Assembly (NCBI GenBank): GCA_011742915.1
Contig: JAAQTN010000006.1
Coordinates: forward strand, 1 to 64,000
Reading direction: 5' to 3'
Length of the DNA stretch: 64,000 nt
Origin: Billgrantia desiderata
GTDB taxonomy: Bacteria > Pseudomonadota > Gammaproteobacteria > Pseudomonadales > Halomonadaceae
Shown: positions 1-8,467 of the stretch, one piece after another
Numbering within the stretch: position 1 is the first letter of the stretch
How the letters are laid out: every line of letters starts with the position of its first letter
The notes under the pieces: generated by a model
What the model was told of the DNA's origin: nothing
Databases searched by the model: none
Seen by the model: the letters and a program-made list of their open reading frames with translations, nothing else
Translations under genes and position numbers: made by a program

Positions 1-178
1 ACTCCACCCCAGATCCCTTTTATCCCCACCGAGCCTGGCATCTGGGGACTTCTGACTGACCCGGTGCAACATCCGGGCTAGGGGTTTCCCTTGTCACTCT
101 AGTTGGGAGAGGGCTGAACGGCGAGGCGGTGCTTTACGAGAGTTTTGCGAGAATTTGGCGAGAGTTTTACCACCAACG
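1..178. other. Gene-free left end beside tRNA-Pro, with small repeats
   Basis: No convincing gene is visible here. The stretch holds an inverted repeat CCCCAGAT (7-14) with ATCTGGGG (40-47), and three head-to-tail 11-bp units starting at 137, 148 and 159 (CGAGAGTTTTG, CGAGAATTTGG, CGAGAGTTTTA). It lies beyond the 3' end of the tRNA-Pro gene, the usual side for integration of tRNA-targeting islands. The 11-bp repeats may be integrase arm sites or remnants of an island edge; that is inference, because no integrase lies in the window. Confidence 0.4.
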
Positions 179-218
179 AAAAACCGCCACTCGGCATGAC
201 CCGTTAGTGGCGGTTTTC
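179..218 (-). terminator. Rho-independent terminator of tRNA-Pro
   Basis: A 12-bp perfect stem pairs 180-191 with 206-217 around a 14-nt loop. Read on the minus strand it follows the tRNA 3' end and runs out through a T tract (TTTTTCG). The plus-strand side also ends in TTTT, so it could act in both directions. Confidence 0.75.
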
Positions 219-228
219 TCGAATCAGA

Positions 229-305
229 TGGTCGGAGCGACAGGATTCGAACCTGCGACCTCTGCAACCCCATTGCAGCGCGCTACCAAGCTGCGCCACG
301 CTCCG
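229..305 (-). tRNA. tRNA-Pro (anticodon GGG)
   Basis: The reverse strand folds as a standard 77-nt tRNA. It has a 7-bp acceptor CGGAGCG/CGCTCCG, discriminator A and encoded CCA (229-231). The D arm carries GCGC/GCGC, the anticodon stem is CTGCA/TGCAG with the 7-nt loop ATGGGGT giving anticodon GGG, and the T loop is TTCGAAT. It closely matches E. coli proL in layout. A terminator hairpin follows at 180-217. Confidence 0.97.
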
Positions 306-528
306 ACTATTTTTCTCGGCTTCCAGCAATGGCCAGGTCGCGGCCAGGCCCCCGAGAACGAGGCGTATACTAGCGCGTTCGAGTGTAAATGAAAAGCCTC
401 TTTTGTACTTTCCTTTCAGATGGTTGCCTTTAGCCGGCTTAGCGAGTGAAGGAAGCGGCCTGTTACGTGATGTGGCTGTCTTGCTGCCTTATGATGGTTG
501 GCGACAGCGCATTGGCAGAGGGGGAGGG

Positions 529-2157
529 ATGCAGCGGCAGGTGCGACACGGTCTTCTCAAGGGCATGAACGCCAGGGTTACCCTGGTGAGTTTCGTGGTG
601 GTGACGGTCTCTCTGTTTTACGGGGCCTTCCATACCGAGCGTCTCGGCCGAGGGCTGGCATTGGCCCGAGGCGTGCTCGACCCCTTTTTGGAGTGGTACT
701 ACGTGCTCCTGGTCGCTTTTCTGCTGCTGTTCATGGTGTGGCTGGGCATGGGTCGATACAAGAACGTGCGCCTGGGAGGCGACTTCGAGCAGCCCGAGTT
801 CAGCTTTTTCTCCTGGGTGGCGATGCTGTTCGCAGCCGGTACCGGAGTGGGTATTCTATTCTGGTCGGTGGCCCAGCCGATCCTTCAGTTCCAGGACAAT
901 CCCTTCATTGAGCAGGGAATGAGCCCCGATGCCGCCAGGGTCGCCATGCGCTTGACCTATTTTCACTGGGGCTTGAACGGCTGGGCGATCTTCTCCTTCG
1001 TGGCGCTCGTGCTGGCTTACTTTGCCTATCGCTGGAATCTGCCGCTGACGATTCGCTCGGCGCTGGCTCCGCTGCTGGGCAAGCGTACCGAAGGCACTCT
1101 GGGCGATGTCGTCGATGTGCTGGCCGTTTTCGGTACCGTGTTCGGTATTGCGACGACGCTAGGGCTCGGCGTTCAGCAGATGAATGCCGGTCTCGAGGCG
1201 GTGTTCGGGCTGCAGTCGTCAATGCTGCTGCAGCTGATGGTCACCGCCGTGATCATGTCCATCGCCACACTCTCGGTGGTTTCCGGAGTGAAGCGTGGGG
1301 TGCGTCTGCTTTCCGAGGCCAACTTCTGGTTGAGTATCGTTGCGGTGCTCTTTCTGCTGCTATTGGGTCCCACGCAGTACCTGATTGCCATTACCATCGA
1401 GTCTGCTGGGGACTATATCCAGAACCTCCTGGGGATGACCTTCCACACCAATGCCACCCGCGGTGACGCCTGGCAGTCGGAATGGACGGTCTTCTTCTGG
1501 GGCTGGTGGCTGGCCTGGTCGCCGTTCGTGGGAATGTTTATTGCCCGTGTCTCGCGGGGGCGCACCTTTCGCGAATTCGTCATGGGTGTGCTGCTGGTGC
1601 CGACCGTCATCACCATCGTGTGGATCGGGCTTTTCGGTGGCACAGCGCTGCATCATGAGCTATTCGGCAGCGGGGGCATCGTGGCGGCCGTGGACGACAA
1701 CGTCGCTACGGCGGTCTTTGCCACTATCAAGGCAATGGACCTGGGGCTGCTGGGGCAGGGCTTCTCCGCCATGCTGTTGTTGCTGATAGCGACGTATCTC
1801 ATCACCTCGGCCAATGCCGGCACGCTGGTCATCAATACGATCCTGGCGGGTGGCGACCCCGAGCCGCCCACCGCTCACAGATTGCTATGGGGTGGGCTGC
1901 TAGGGCTGTTGACTGCGGTACTGCTGATGGCAGGTGGGCTGGAAACTCTTCAGGCCGCCGTGATCATGGCGGCACTGCCATTCTCTGTAGTGGTCATGCT
2001 GATGATCGCCGGGCTGCTCAAGGCACTGCATCGTGAGCGTTATGCGGCACGTACCGGCGAGCGCGTGGAAGCGCCTCGGGAGCCGTGGGCAGATCTCGAG
2101 GATGCCGGTACCCAGCCGAGCCCGGTGTCCGACGATGAGACTCACAAGCTGCATTGA
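529..2157 (+). CDS. BCCT family compatible-solute transporter (BetT-like)
   Basis: Predicted inner-membrane transporter of the betaine/choline/carnitine family, 542 aa with about 12 hydrophobic segments. It contains the family signature region WWLAWSPFVGMFIARVSRG near residues 325-345 and the early GTGVGILFW segment. The family takes up osmoprotectants such as glycine betaine or choline; the substrate cannot be read from sequence. The reading frame stays open up to 403, but ATG 529 is preceded by a purine-rich GAGGGGGAGGG; ATG 565 is a possible alternative. The gene stands alone, with the tRNA-Pro gene divergent upstream and a convergent small gene downstream. The family is typical of halophiles. 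Confidence 0.9.
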   Translation: MQRQVRHGLLKGMNARVTLVSFVVVTVSLFYGAFHTERLGRGLALARGVLDPFLEWYYVLLVAFLLLFMVWLGMGRYKNVRLGGDFEQPEFSFFSWVAMLFAAGTGVGILFWSVAQPILQFQDNPFIEQGMSPDAARVAMRLTYFHWGLNGWAIFSFVALVLAYFAYRWNLPLTIRSALAPLLGKRTEGTLGDVVDVLAVFGTVFGIATTLGLGVQQMNAGLEAVFGLQSSMLLQLMVTAVIMSIATLSVVSGVKRGVRLLSEANFWLSIVAVLFLLLLGPTQYLIAITIESAGDYIQNLLGMTFHTNATRGDAWQSEWTVFFWGWWLAWSPFVGMFIARVSRGRTFREFVMGVLLVPTVITIVWIGLFGGTALHHELFGSGGIVAAVDDNVATAVFATIKAMDLGLLGQGFSAMLLLLIATYLITSANAGTLVINTILAGGDPEPPTAHRLLWGGLLGLLTAVLLMAGGLETLQAAVIMAALPFSVVVMLMIAGLLKALHRERYAARTGERVEAPREPWADLEDAGTQPSPVSDDETHKLH

Positions 2158-2179
2158 CCCATTATGCGTGATGCGTGTC

Positions 2180-2539
2180 TCAGATCTCTTCCCAGATCCG
2201 GCGCCGGAATTCCTGAGGCATGGAGGCGACGTGCTTGAGGCGCTGCATGTGCTGATCGGCAACCTCGCGCGCTATCTCCTCGTAGCACTCCTTCATCTTT
2301 TCGGGGTCGGCCCCATGGGTGTCATAGCAGTGTCCGAGCTGCTGTCCCGCCTCGGAGAGCGCTGCGAGGAACTTCGCTTCCTGAAGCATCATGTCCGATA
2401 CGCTCTCCATCCATGCCAGTTGAAGGCGCGTCATCGGGGTGACGCCCTGAATCCATTGCTGCGACCACCATTCCATGAGTGGCAGGGAGGCATCGAGGGC
2501 AGGGTTGGGCGCAGGGCGACCGGGTGTTGGGCTGGCCAT
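2180..2539 (-). CDS. Conserved hypothetical protein, 119 aa, helical
   Basis: Function not recognised. The protein is predicted to be almost wholly alpha-helical and soluble, has no signal peptide, and is rich in Met, Gln and Glu. It contains a Trp-rich patch (MEWWSQQW) near residue 22. The general look resembles phasin-like granule-associated proteins, but no diagnostic motif supports that. Start ATG 2539 is chosen because CGGAGA precedes it by 7 nt; the frame is open further upstream but without a better ribosome binding site. It is convergent with the BCCT gene, 22 bp away. Confidence 0.6.
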   Translation of the reverse strand: MASPTPGRPAPNPALDASLPLMEWWSQQWIQGVTPMTRLQLAWMESVSDMMLQEAKFLAALSEAGQQLGHCYDTHGADPEKMKECYEEIAREVADQHMQRLKHVASMPQEFRRRIWEEI

Positions 2540-2767
2540 GGCGATCTCCGTGATATGTCGAATGGGCGATTGGGACAGGGCAGAACGCTTGCATTCGAGT
2601 GTAGTCCAGCAAAGGTGGCTCTCCCATGCTTTTTTGCTGCATTGCGGTATGCGATTTCGTGATATCGAACTCGCCACTGCGATACTGGCTTTCAGGCCAG
2701 TGTCTTACCGCCACTGGGGTGGTTGTGTCATGCTCTAGGGCCAGCCGGCCTACAGGGGAGAATGGCG

Positions 2768-2941
2768 ATGTGGGGAGTCATCAAATCGGTGCTGGCGGCA
2801 TTTTTCGGCGTCCAGCGCGATAGACAGCGGCGTGAGGATTTCGAGCGTGGCAATCCCATGGCCTTCATCGTGACCGGAATCGTCATGGGGGTGCTGCTGG
2901 TGGGGGTGCTGGCCCTGGTGGCGATCTGGGTTGCGGGCTGA
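2768..2941 (+). CDS. DUF2970 small membrane protein
   Basis: A 57-aa protein with an N-terminal amphipathic stretch beginning MWGVIKSVLAAFFGVQ, a charged RDRQRREDFERG segment and one C-terminal transmembrane helix (about residues 32-56). This is the layout of the DUF2970 family, which commonly sits just before coxB in gammaproteobacteria. No biochemical role is known. ATG 2768 is preferred over ATG 2762 because AGGGGAG (2754-2760) is then 7 nt away. A separate promoter for coxB is visible downstream, so cotranscription is uncertain. Confidence 0.8.
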   Translation: MWGVIKSVLAAFFGVQRDRQRREDFERGNPMAFIVTGIVMGVLLVGVLALVAIWVAG

Positions 2942-2997
2942 GCGTAGCAGTGTCCAGCGTTGACTGCTGCGTTAGCCATAAGGTGAAGGTCAGGCGA

Positions 2998-3026
2998 GTG
3001 ACTTTCTAAACTTGTCTCCATATACT
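2998..3026 (+). promoter_or_regulatory. Candidate sigma-70 promoter of the cox operon
   Basis: GTGACT (2998-3003), a 17-nt spacer, then TATACT (3021-3026), about 100 nt before coxB. The -10 matches the consensus at five of six positions and the -35 at four of six. Assigned by eye only. Confidence 0.5.
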
Positions 3027-3125
3027 CGGCTAGAAGAAGCGGCTAATGTTCTCTGGGACGAGAACCCCCATACCCTGACTCGTGGGGCGCCGTTATCGAC
3101 ACAACTACAAACTTGGGAGGCGTCG

Positions 3126-4241
3126 ATGCGCACTCTGCTCGTCTGGCTGGCAGGGGGCTTGACCCTTGCTGGCTCGAGCCAGATGGCTCTGGCTAGCGGC
3201 TGGAACATGCCGGTTGGGGTCACTGACCTCAGTAGAGAAATCTACAACCTTCACATGGCGATCTTCTGGATCTGTGTGATCATCGGCGTGATCGTATTCG
3301 GGGTCATGTTCTACTCCCTGGTTCGCTATCGTCATTCCAAGGGCGCAAAGGCTGCCAATTTCCACGAAAATACGACGGTCGAGATCATCTGGACGGCCAT
3401 TCCGCTGCTGATTCTCATCGGCATGGCCATACCAGCGACCGCCACTCTCCAGAAAATTTACGATCCTTCCGGGGCCGAGCTGGACGTCATGGTCACCGGC
3501 CAGCAGTGGCGTTGGCGCTACGAATATCTCGGTGAAGATGTCGCCTTCAACTCCAATCTCGCCACCCCGAGGGCGCAGATTCGCGGCGATGAGGAGCGTG
3601 GTGAGAACTATCTGCTCGAGGTGGATGAGCCGCTGGTTCTGCCGATCAACCGCAAGGTTCGCTTCCTGTTCACCTCCGACGATGTCATCCATGCCTGGTG
3701 GGTGCCCGATTTCGCCGTGAAACAGGATACGGTGCCGGGCTTCATCACCGAGAACTGGGTGCGCATCAACGAACCGGGCATCTATCGCGGCCAGTGTGCC
3801 GAGCTGTGCGGGGTCGACCACGCCTTCATGCCGATCGTGGTGCACGCGGTGGAAGAGGACGAGTTCGACACCTGGCTGGCCGAGCGCCAGGAAATGGCGG
3901 CAGAAGAGGCCATGGGCATCGACCGCGAGTGGGAGTTCGATGAGCTGATGGAGCGGGGCGAGGGCGTCTACGGAAGCATCTGTGCTTCCTGTCACCAGCC
4001 TGAAGGCCAAGGGTCGCCGCCGGCCTTCCCCGCACTGGCCGGCAACGAGCAGCTGCTGGCGGATCTGGAGTGGCACAAGGACGTCATCATCAACGGCGTG
4101 TCCGGGACTGCCATGCCCTCGTTCCGCACTACGCTCAACCCGGTCGAGCTGGCTGCGGTGATCACCTATACCCGTAACGCCTGGGGCAACGAGTCCGGCG
4201 ACGCGGTACAGCCGGCCGAGATCGCCGAGCGGCTGCAATGA
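3126..4241 (+). CDS. coxB: Cytochrome c oxidase subunit II with fused cytochrome c domain
   Basis: Subunit II of the aa3-type oxidase; it accepts electrons from cytochrome c at the CuA centre on the periplasmic side. The 371-aa protein has a signal peptide, two transmembrane helices (about residues 40-110), and a cupredoxin domain with the CuA ligand motif CAELCGVDHAFM near residue 222. A C-terminal cytochrome c domain carries the heme motif CASCH near residue 285. This is the fused caa3-like form seen in Pseudomonas and relatives. ATG 3126 follows GGGAGG by 5 nt and opens directly into a signal peptide, although the frame extends further upstream. It heads the structural operon. Confidence 0.96.
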   Translation: MRTLLVWLAGGLTLAGSSQMALASGWNMPVGVTDLSREIYNLHMAIFWICVIIGVIVFGVMFYSLVRYRHSKGAKAANFHENTTVEIIWTAIPLLILIGMAIPATATLQKIYDPSGAELDVMVTGQQWRWRYEYLGEDVAFNSNLATPRAQIRGDEERGENYLLEVDEPLVLPINRKVRFLFTSDDVIHAWWVPDFAVKQDTVPGFITENWVRINEPGIYRGQCAELCGVDHAFMPIVVHAVEEDEFDTWLAERQEMAAEEAMGIDREWEFDELMERGEGVYGSICASCHQPEGQGSPPAFPALAGNEQLLADLEWHKDVIINGVSGTAMPSFRTTLNPVELAAVITYTRNAWGNESGDAVQPAEIAERLQ

Positions 4242-4247
4242 TCGTCG

Positions 4248-4274
4248 CCCTCACGTCGCCGCGCGACGTGAGGG
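4248..4274 (+). other. 12-bp perfect hairpin between coxB and coxA
   Basis: CCCTCACGTCGC (4248-4259) pairs with GCGACGTGAGGG (4263-4274) around a 3-nt loop. No T tract follows, so it is more likely an mRNA-stabilising or processing hairpin, or a weak partial terminator, than a full terminator. Confidence 0.55.
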
Positions 4275-4323
4275 ACCCCTGACAAGCTGCGACAAAACAA
4301 GACAATGAGATTGGAGTATTCCG

Positions 4324-5961
4324 ATGGCCCCTAAGGTACCTCCTCAGCCGACGCTCGAGCAGAGCACTACCGCCGCGGAAGCGGGGCATGGACATGCCCA
4401 CGAAGCCCCTCCCAAGGGCATCATGCGCTGGCTGCTGACCACCAATCACAAGGAGATCGGGACGATGTACCTGATCTTCTCGCTGATCATGTTCTTCATC
4501 GGTGGCATTTTCGCCCTGGTGGTTCGCCTGGAGCTTTTCCAGCCCGGATTGCAGTTCGTCAATCCGGAATTCTTCAATCAGATGACCACGATGCACGGCC
4601 TGATCATGGTCTTCGCGGCGGTCATGCCGGCCTTCACCGGGCTGGCCAACTGGATGATTCCGCTGCAGATCGGCGCGCCGGACATGGCCCTGCCGCGGCT
4701 CAACAACTTCAGCTTCTGGCTGCTTCCGGTGGCATTCGGCCTGCTGCTCTCGACCCTGTTCATGCCGGGTGGCGGGCCGAATTTCGGCTGGACGTTCTAC
4801 GCGCCGTTGTCTACGACCTATGCGCCGCCTTCCACCACCTTCTTCATCCTGTCGCTGCACATTGCCGGCATCAGTTCGATTCTGGGGGCGATCAACATCA
4901 TCGCCACCATTCTCAACATGCGTGCCCCCGGTATGCGCATGATGGACATGCCGCTGTTCGTGTGGACCTGGCTGATCACCTCCTTCCTGCTGATCGCAGT
5001 AATGCCGGTACTCGCCGGGGTGATCACGATGATGTTGATGGACATCAACTTCGGCACCAGCTTCTTCGATGCCTCGGGCGGCGGCGATCCGGTCCTGTTC
5101 CAGCACCTGTTCTGGTTCTTCGGCCATCCCGAGGTCTACATCATGATCCTGCCGGCCTTCGGTATCGTGTCGGCGATCATTCCGGCCTTTGCCCGCAAGC
5201 GCTTGTTCGGCTATGCCTCCATGGTGTATGCCACCGCCGCCATCGCGGTGCTGTCGTTCCTGGTCTGGGGGCACCACATGTTCGTGGTGGGCATGCCGCT
5301 GGCCGGTCAGCTGTTCTTCATGTACGCCACCATGCTGATTGCCGTGCCCACCGGGGTGAAGGTGTTCAACTGGGTGACCACGCTGTTCCGCGGCTCCATC
5401 AGCTTCGAGCCGCCGATGCTGTTTGCCCTGGCCTTCGTGGTGCTGTTCACCATCGGCGGCTTCTCGGGGTTGATGCTGGCCATCGCACCGGCCGACTTCC
5501 AGTACCATGACACCTACTTCGTGGTGGCGCACTTCCATTACGTGCTGGTGCCGGGTGCCATCTTCTCCATCATGGCCGCCGTCTATTTCTGGCTGCCCAA
5601 GTGGACCGGCCACTATCCCAACGTACGCCTCTCTCAGTGGCACTTCTGGCTCTCGGTGATCAGCGTCAACCTGACCTTCTTCCCGATGCACTTCTCGGGG
5701 CTGGCCGGTATGCCGCGGCGGATTCCCGACTATGCGCTGCAGTTTGCCGACTTCAACCTGGTGTCCTCCATCGGCGCCTTCATGTTCGGCTTCTCCCAAC
5801 TGCTGTTCGTTGCCGTGATCGTCATGTGCGTGCGTGGCGGCAAGAAGGCGCCGGCGGCGGCCTGGGGCGAATACGCCGATGATCTGGAGTGGAGCGTACC
5901 CAGCCCCGCGCCGCTGCACACCTTCGAGACGCCGCCGACCTTCCAGCGACCGGCTCACTGA
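4324..5961 (+). CDS. coxA: Cytochrome c oxidase subunit I
   Basis: Catalytic subunit of the aa3-type proton-pumping oxidase (ctaD). The 545-aa protein has twelve transmembrane helices. The binuclear-centre signature is clear: [13 protein letters not shown] (about residue 264) with the CuB ligand and cross-linked Tyr region, HH in GHHMFVVGM, and the heme ligands in [14 protein letters not shown]. An early TMHGLIMVF segment supplies a low-spin heme ligand. RBS TGGAG precedes ATG by a normal distance. It lies 82 bp after coxB with a strong hairpin between. Confidence 0.97.
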   Translation: MAPKVPPQPTLEQSTTAAEAGHGHAHEAPPKGIMRWLLTTNHKEIGTMYLIFSLIMFFIGGIFALVVRLELFQPGLQFVNPEFFNQMTTMHGLIMVFAAVMPAFTGLANWMIPLQIGAPDMALPRLNNFSFWLLPVAFGLLLSTLFMPGGGPNFGWTFYAPLSTTYAPPSTTFFILSLHIAGISSILGAINIIATILNMRAPGMRMMDMPLFVWTWLITSFLLIAVMPVLAGVITMMLMDINFGTSFFDASGGGDPVLFQHLFWFFGHPEVYIMILPAFGIVSAIIPAFARKRLFGYASMVYATAAIAVLSFLVWGHHMFVVGMPLAGQLFFMYATMLIAVPTGVKVFNWVTTLFRGSISFEPPMLFALAFVVLFTIGGFSGLMLAIAPADFQYHDTYFVVAHFHYVLVPGAIFSIMAAVYFWLPKWTGHYPNVRLSQWHFWLSVISVNLTFFPMHFSGLAGMPRRIPDYALQFADFNLVSSIGAFMFGFSQLLFVAVIVMCVRGGKKAPAAAWGEYADDLEWSVPSPAPLHTFETPPTFQRPAH

Positions 5962-5969
5962 TTCGTATT

Positions 5970-5989
5970 GCCGGCCATGCGTGGCCGGC
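5970..5989 (+). other. 8-bp hairpin between coxA and ctaG
   Basis: GCCGGCCA (5970-5977) pairs with TGGCCGGC (5982-5989) around a 4-nt loop TGCG, with no T tract. The ctaG ribosome binding site (AAAGGAGG) follows directly, so the hairpin may mark an mRNA segment boundary. Confidence 0.4.
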
Positions 5990-6010
5990 CGTCGAAAGGA
6001 GGAGTGAAGC

Positions 6011-6604
6011 ATGACTCAGCATGATACGGAGGCCAGGCAGGCAGGGGTTCGCCGCACGGTCTGGCGTAGTGTGGCGGCGCTGGTCGGCATGTTTGCCTTC
6101 GCCTTCGCGCTGGTGCCGCTGTATGACGTGTTCTGTCGGGTGACTGGCATCAACGGCAAGGTCGATACCACGGCTCAGGCGTTGGTTCACGACGAGGTGG
6201 ACGAGTCGCGCCTGGTCACGGTGCAGTTCATCACACGTAACGGCTCCGGTTTGCCCTGGCGGCTGGATGTCGAGACCCGGCAGGTACGGCTGCATCCCGG
6301 GCAGACCTCCGAGGTGAATTTCACGTTCAGCAATCAGAGCAGCGGCGAGAGCTGGGGTCGTGCCGTGCCCAGCGTTTCGCCCAGCACTGCGACTCGCCAT
6401 GTACGCAAGTCGAGCTGCTTCTGTTTCGAGGAGCAGCAGCTGCAGGCTGGGGAGCGGGTCGAACTGCCGCTGGTGTTCCAACTGGCTCGAGACCTCCCCC
6501 CCGAGGTCAACACTGTCACTCTGGTCTATACCCTCTATCCCGTTGAGGGCAGAACCCAATCGCTGCAGGCCGGGGTCAAGCGTGACGAAGGAGGTGAGGC
6601 ATGA
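6011..6604 (+). CDS. ctaG: Cytochrome c oxidase assembly protein CtaG/Cox11
   Basis: Copper chaperone that delivers Cu to the CuB site of subunit I. The 197-aa protein has a short cytoplasmic N-terminus, one transmembrane helix (about 15-38) and a periplasmic immunoglobulin-like domain. The copper-binding CFCFEEQ motif lies near residue 136 and the family segment RAVPSVSPSTA just before it. Its stop overlaps the coxC start by 4 nt (ATGA), so the two are translationally coupled. AAAGGAGG lies before the start. Confidence 0.95.
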   Translation: MTQHDTEARQAGVRRTVWRSVAALVGMFAFAFALVPLYDVFCRVTGINGKVDTTAQALVHDEVDESRLVTVQFITRNGSGLPWRLDVETRQVRLHPGQTSEVNFTFSNQSSGESWGRAVPSVSPSTATRHVRKSSCFCFEEQQLQAGERVELPLVFQLARDLPPEVNTVTLVYTLYPVEGRTQSLQAGVKRDEGGEA

Positions 6605-7461
6605 GTGGTGGCAGTTATTACGTACCCGCGACCAGCAAGTGGCCCGTTCTTGGCTCACTCGCTCTCGGGGTGATGATGATCGGCACCGGCATGGTGCTGG
6701 TGCATGGGCGCGGCACGCTGATCACGCTGGTGGGCCTGGTGGGAGTCATCGCCGTGATGGCGCTGTGGTTCCGCGACGTGGTGCTGGAGTCGCGCAGCGG
6801 GCTCTATGACGCCCAGATGGATCGCTCGTTCCGCTGGGGCATGGGCTGGTTCATCTTCTCCGAGGTGATGTTCTTCGCCGCCTTCTTCGGTGCGCTGTTC
6901 TACGTGCGGACCTTCGCCGTGCCGTGGTTGGCGGGGGAAGGTACCAAGGGCGCAACCGCGCTGCTGTGGCCGGAGTTCACGGCTCACTGGCCGCTGCTCA
7001 GCCCGCCCGATTCGTCCATTGCCGGTCCTACGCAGGTTTTCAGCCCCTGGCACCTGCCGCTGGTGAACACGCTGATCCTGGTTTCTTCGAGTATCACCTT
7101 GACCGTGGCGCACGAGGCGTTGAAGGAAGGCAAGCGCAAGATTTGCCGCAACTGGCTGGCGGGCACCATTCTGCTGGGTCTCACCTTCATCGTCATTCAG
7201 GGCGTGGAGTACTACGAAGCCTATGCCCACTACGGCATCACGCTGCAGGCAGGTATCTACGGCGCTACCTTCTTCATACTGACGGGCTTCCATGGGGTTC
7301 ACGTCATCGTCGGGACGCTGATCCTCATCGTGATGCTGTTCAGGGTGATGCGCTATCACTTCTCCCCGGAAGACCATTTCGGCTTCGAGGCCTCGTGCTG
7401 GTACTGGCACTTCGTCGATGTGGTGTGGGTGGGGCTGTTCCTGTTCGTCTATGTGTTCTGA
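6601..7461 (+). CDS. coxC: Cytochrome c oxidase subunit III
   Basis: Third core subunit of the aa3 oxidase (ctaE); it stabilises subunit I and its proton uptake. The 286-aa protein has seven hydrophobic helices. Recognisable family segments include WGMGWFIFSEVMFFAAFFGA near residue 80, GVEYYEAYAHYGI near residue 202, TGFHGVHVIVGT near residue 223, and the C-terminal CWYWHFVDVVWVGLF. It overlaps ctaG by 4 nt. Two hairpins follow, closing the structural part of the operon. Confidence 0.96.
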   Translation: MSGGSYYVPATSKWPVLGSLALGVMMIGTGMVLVHGRGTLITLVGLVGVIAVMALWFRDVVLESRSGLYDAQMDRSFRWGMGWFIFSEVMFFAAFFGALFYVRTFAVPWLAGEGTKGATALLWPEFTAHWPLLSPPDSSIAGPTQVFSPWHLPLVNTLILVSSSITLTVAHEALKEGKRKICRNWLAGTILLGLTFIVIQGVEYYEAYAHYGITLQAGIYGATFFILTGFHGVHVIVGTLILIVMLFRVMRYHFSPEDHFGFEASCWYWHFVDVVWVGLFLFVYVF

Positions 7462-7479
7462 CGTGGTGCGGTGATGAAT

Positions 7480-7542
7480 AGCCCCATGTATCCTCATGGG
7501 GCTGGTATCGGCAGCCTGGGGTCAAACTGCTCCCAGGCTGCC
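7480..7542. terminator. Two adjacent hairpins between coxC and the convergent DUF2909 gene
   Basis: First stem AGCCCCATG (7480-7488) with CATGGGGCT (7495-7503), loop of 6 nt. Second stem GGCAGCCTGGG (7510-7520) with CCCAGGCTGCC (7532-7542), which includes the last codons of the minus-strand gene. Neither has a long T tract, but the position between convergent genes suits a bidirectional terminator. Confidence 0.5.
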
Positions 7543-7719
7543 GAAATAGAAACCGTAGAACAGCAGGGCCAGCAGCAGTGCGGCCAGAGAGACGCGAATC
7601 TTCAGCGATACGAGCAGGCGCCGCGAGCTGGAGTCGTCGCGTAGCAGAAAGCCAACGCCGGCGGCCAGGCTGGTCAGCATGGCCAGGAACACCACGGCTA
7701 TCAGGGTTTTGAGGAACAT
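7522..7719 (-). CDS. DUF2909 twin-transmembrane protein
   Basis: A 65-aa membrane protein with two helices separated by a short charged loop (RDDSSSRRLLVSLKIRVS). This is the pattern of the DUF2909 family, found next to cytochrome oxidase assembly genes. The role is unknown; an assembly-related function is only suggested by context. ATG 7719 is chosen because TGGAG lies 6 nt upstream; an ATG four codons earlier lacks a site. Its start codon shares a CATG palindrome with the start of the divergent SURF1 gene. Confidence 0.8.
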   Translation of the reverse strand: MFLKTLIAVVFLAMLTSLAAGVGFLLRDDSSSRRLLVSLKIRVSLAALLLALLFYGFYFGSLGAV

Positions 7720-8467
7720 GGGGCACTCCATTGGAAGTCAGGGGGGCGGAAAGTGGCGACTGAGGATCTGGTTCTCGTTCTGGTCGGCACTGGTCGCATT
7801 GGGCTTGTTCCTTGGACTATGGCAGTGGGAGCGGGCGGACGACAAGCGCGAATACCTGGCGCGTCTCGACGCCGCCCCAACGCTGCAGGCACCTATCGAA
7901 ACTCCCCCCGAAGGCACTCGCCTGACGTTGCGTGGCCGCTATCTCGAGGAGCAGACTCTGTTTCTCGACAACCGCACCCACCAGGGTCAACTGGGCGTGG
8001 CGGTACTCACCCCCCTGCGAACCGAAGATGGCCGGCTGTGGCTGGTTCAGCGAGGCTTTCTGCCCACCGGGCCGAGCCGCGAGGCGCCTGAGGTGGAAAC
8101 TCCGGTGGATGAGGTCGTCGTCGCAGGCCGCTGGCAGGCGGCTGGCAGTGGCACTCCTTTGTTCGGTCCCAATCGTGAAGGTAGCCGTTTGCAGCGCATC
8201 GAGCTGGAGGCTTGGGAGGCGGATTTCGCCCACGCCGGGTGGATGCATCTCGAGCGGGGTGCCGGCCTGCTCGAGCCGTGGTGGCAGCCCAGCGTGATGC
8301 CGCCCAGCCGGCATGTCGGCTACGCCGTGCAATGGTGGGGATTGGCGCTGGCCGCTCTGGTCGTGATGCTGCTGGGCGGGCGCAGGCTGATCAGAGACCG
8401 TCGTGTTGCCGCTACAACCGCAGGTCGGAATGCACATGAGGAGGCAAAGCCTTGCAGGAAGCCATGA
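7718..8467 (+). CDS. SURF1-family cytochrome oxidase biogenesis protein
   Basis: SURF1/Shy1 proteins help insert heme A into subunit I. The 249-aa product has an N-terminal transmembrane helix (about 14-33, ending in GLWQWERADDKR), a periplasmic domain with LDNRTHQGQLG and LVQRGFLP, and a C-terminal helix preceded by HVGYAVQWWGLA, a SURF1 hallmark. ATG 7718 lies 1 nt inside the start codon of the divergent DUF2909 gene and has only a weak ribosome binding site. A non-ATG start such as CTG 7760, after GGGGGGCGGAAAG, is possible. The end overlaps the next gene by 4 nt. Confidence 0.88.
   Translation: MGHSIGSQGGGKWRLRIWFSFWSALVALGLFLGLWQWERADDKREYLARLDAAPTLQAPIETPPEGTRLTLRGRYLEEQTLFLDNRTHQGQLGVAVLTPLRTEDGRLWLVQRGFLPTGPSREAPEVETPVDEVVVAGRWQAAGSGTPLFGPNREGSRLQRIELEAWEADFAHAGWMHLERGAGLLEPWWQPSVMPPSRHVGYAVQWWGLALAALVVMLLGGRRLIRDRRVAATTAGRNAHEEAKPCRKP

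Noticed and set aside
129..392. Open frame of 87 codons over the tRNA-Pro gene
   Set aside because: The translated GATGFEPAT-type string is the well-known artefact of reading through a tRNA in the antisense direction; no coding support.
4162..6012. 616-codon minus-strand frame antisense to coxA
   Set aside because: High GC at third positions of coxA keeps the antisense frame open; composition is His/Gln/Arg-rich with no family resemblance.
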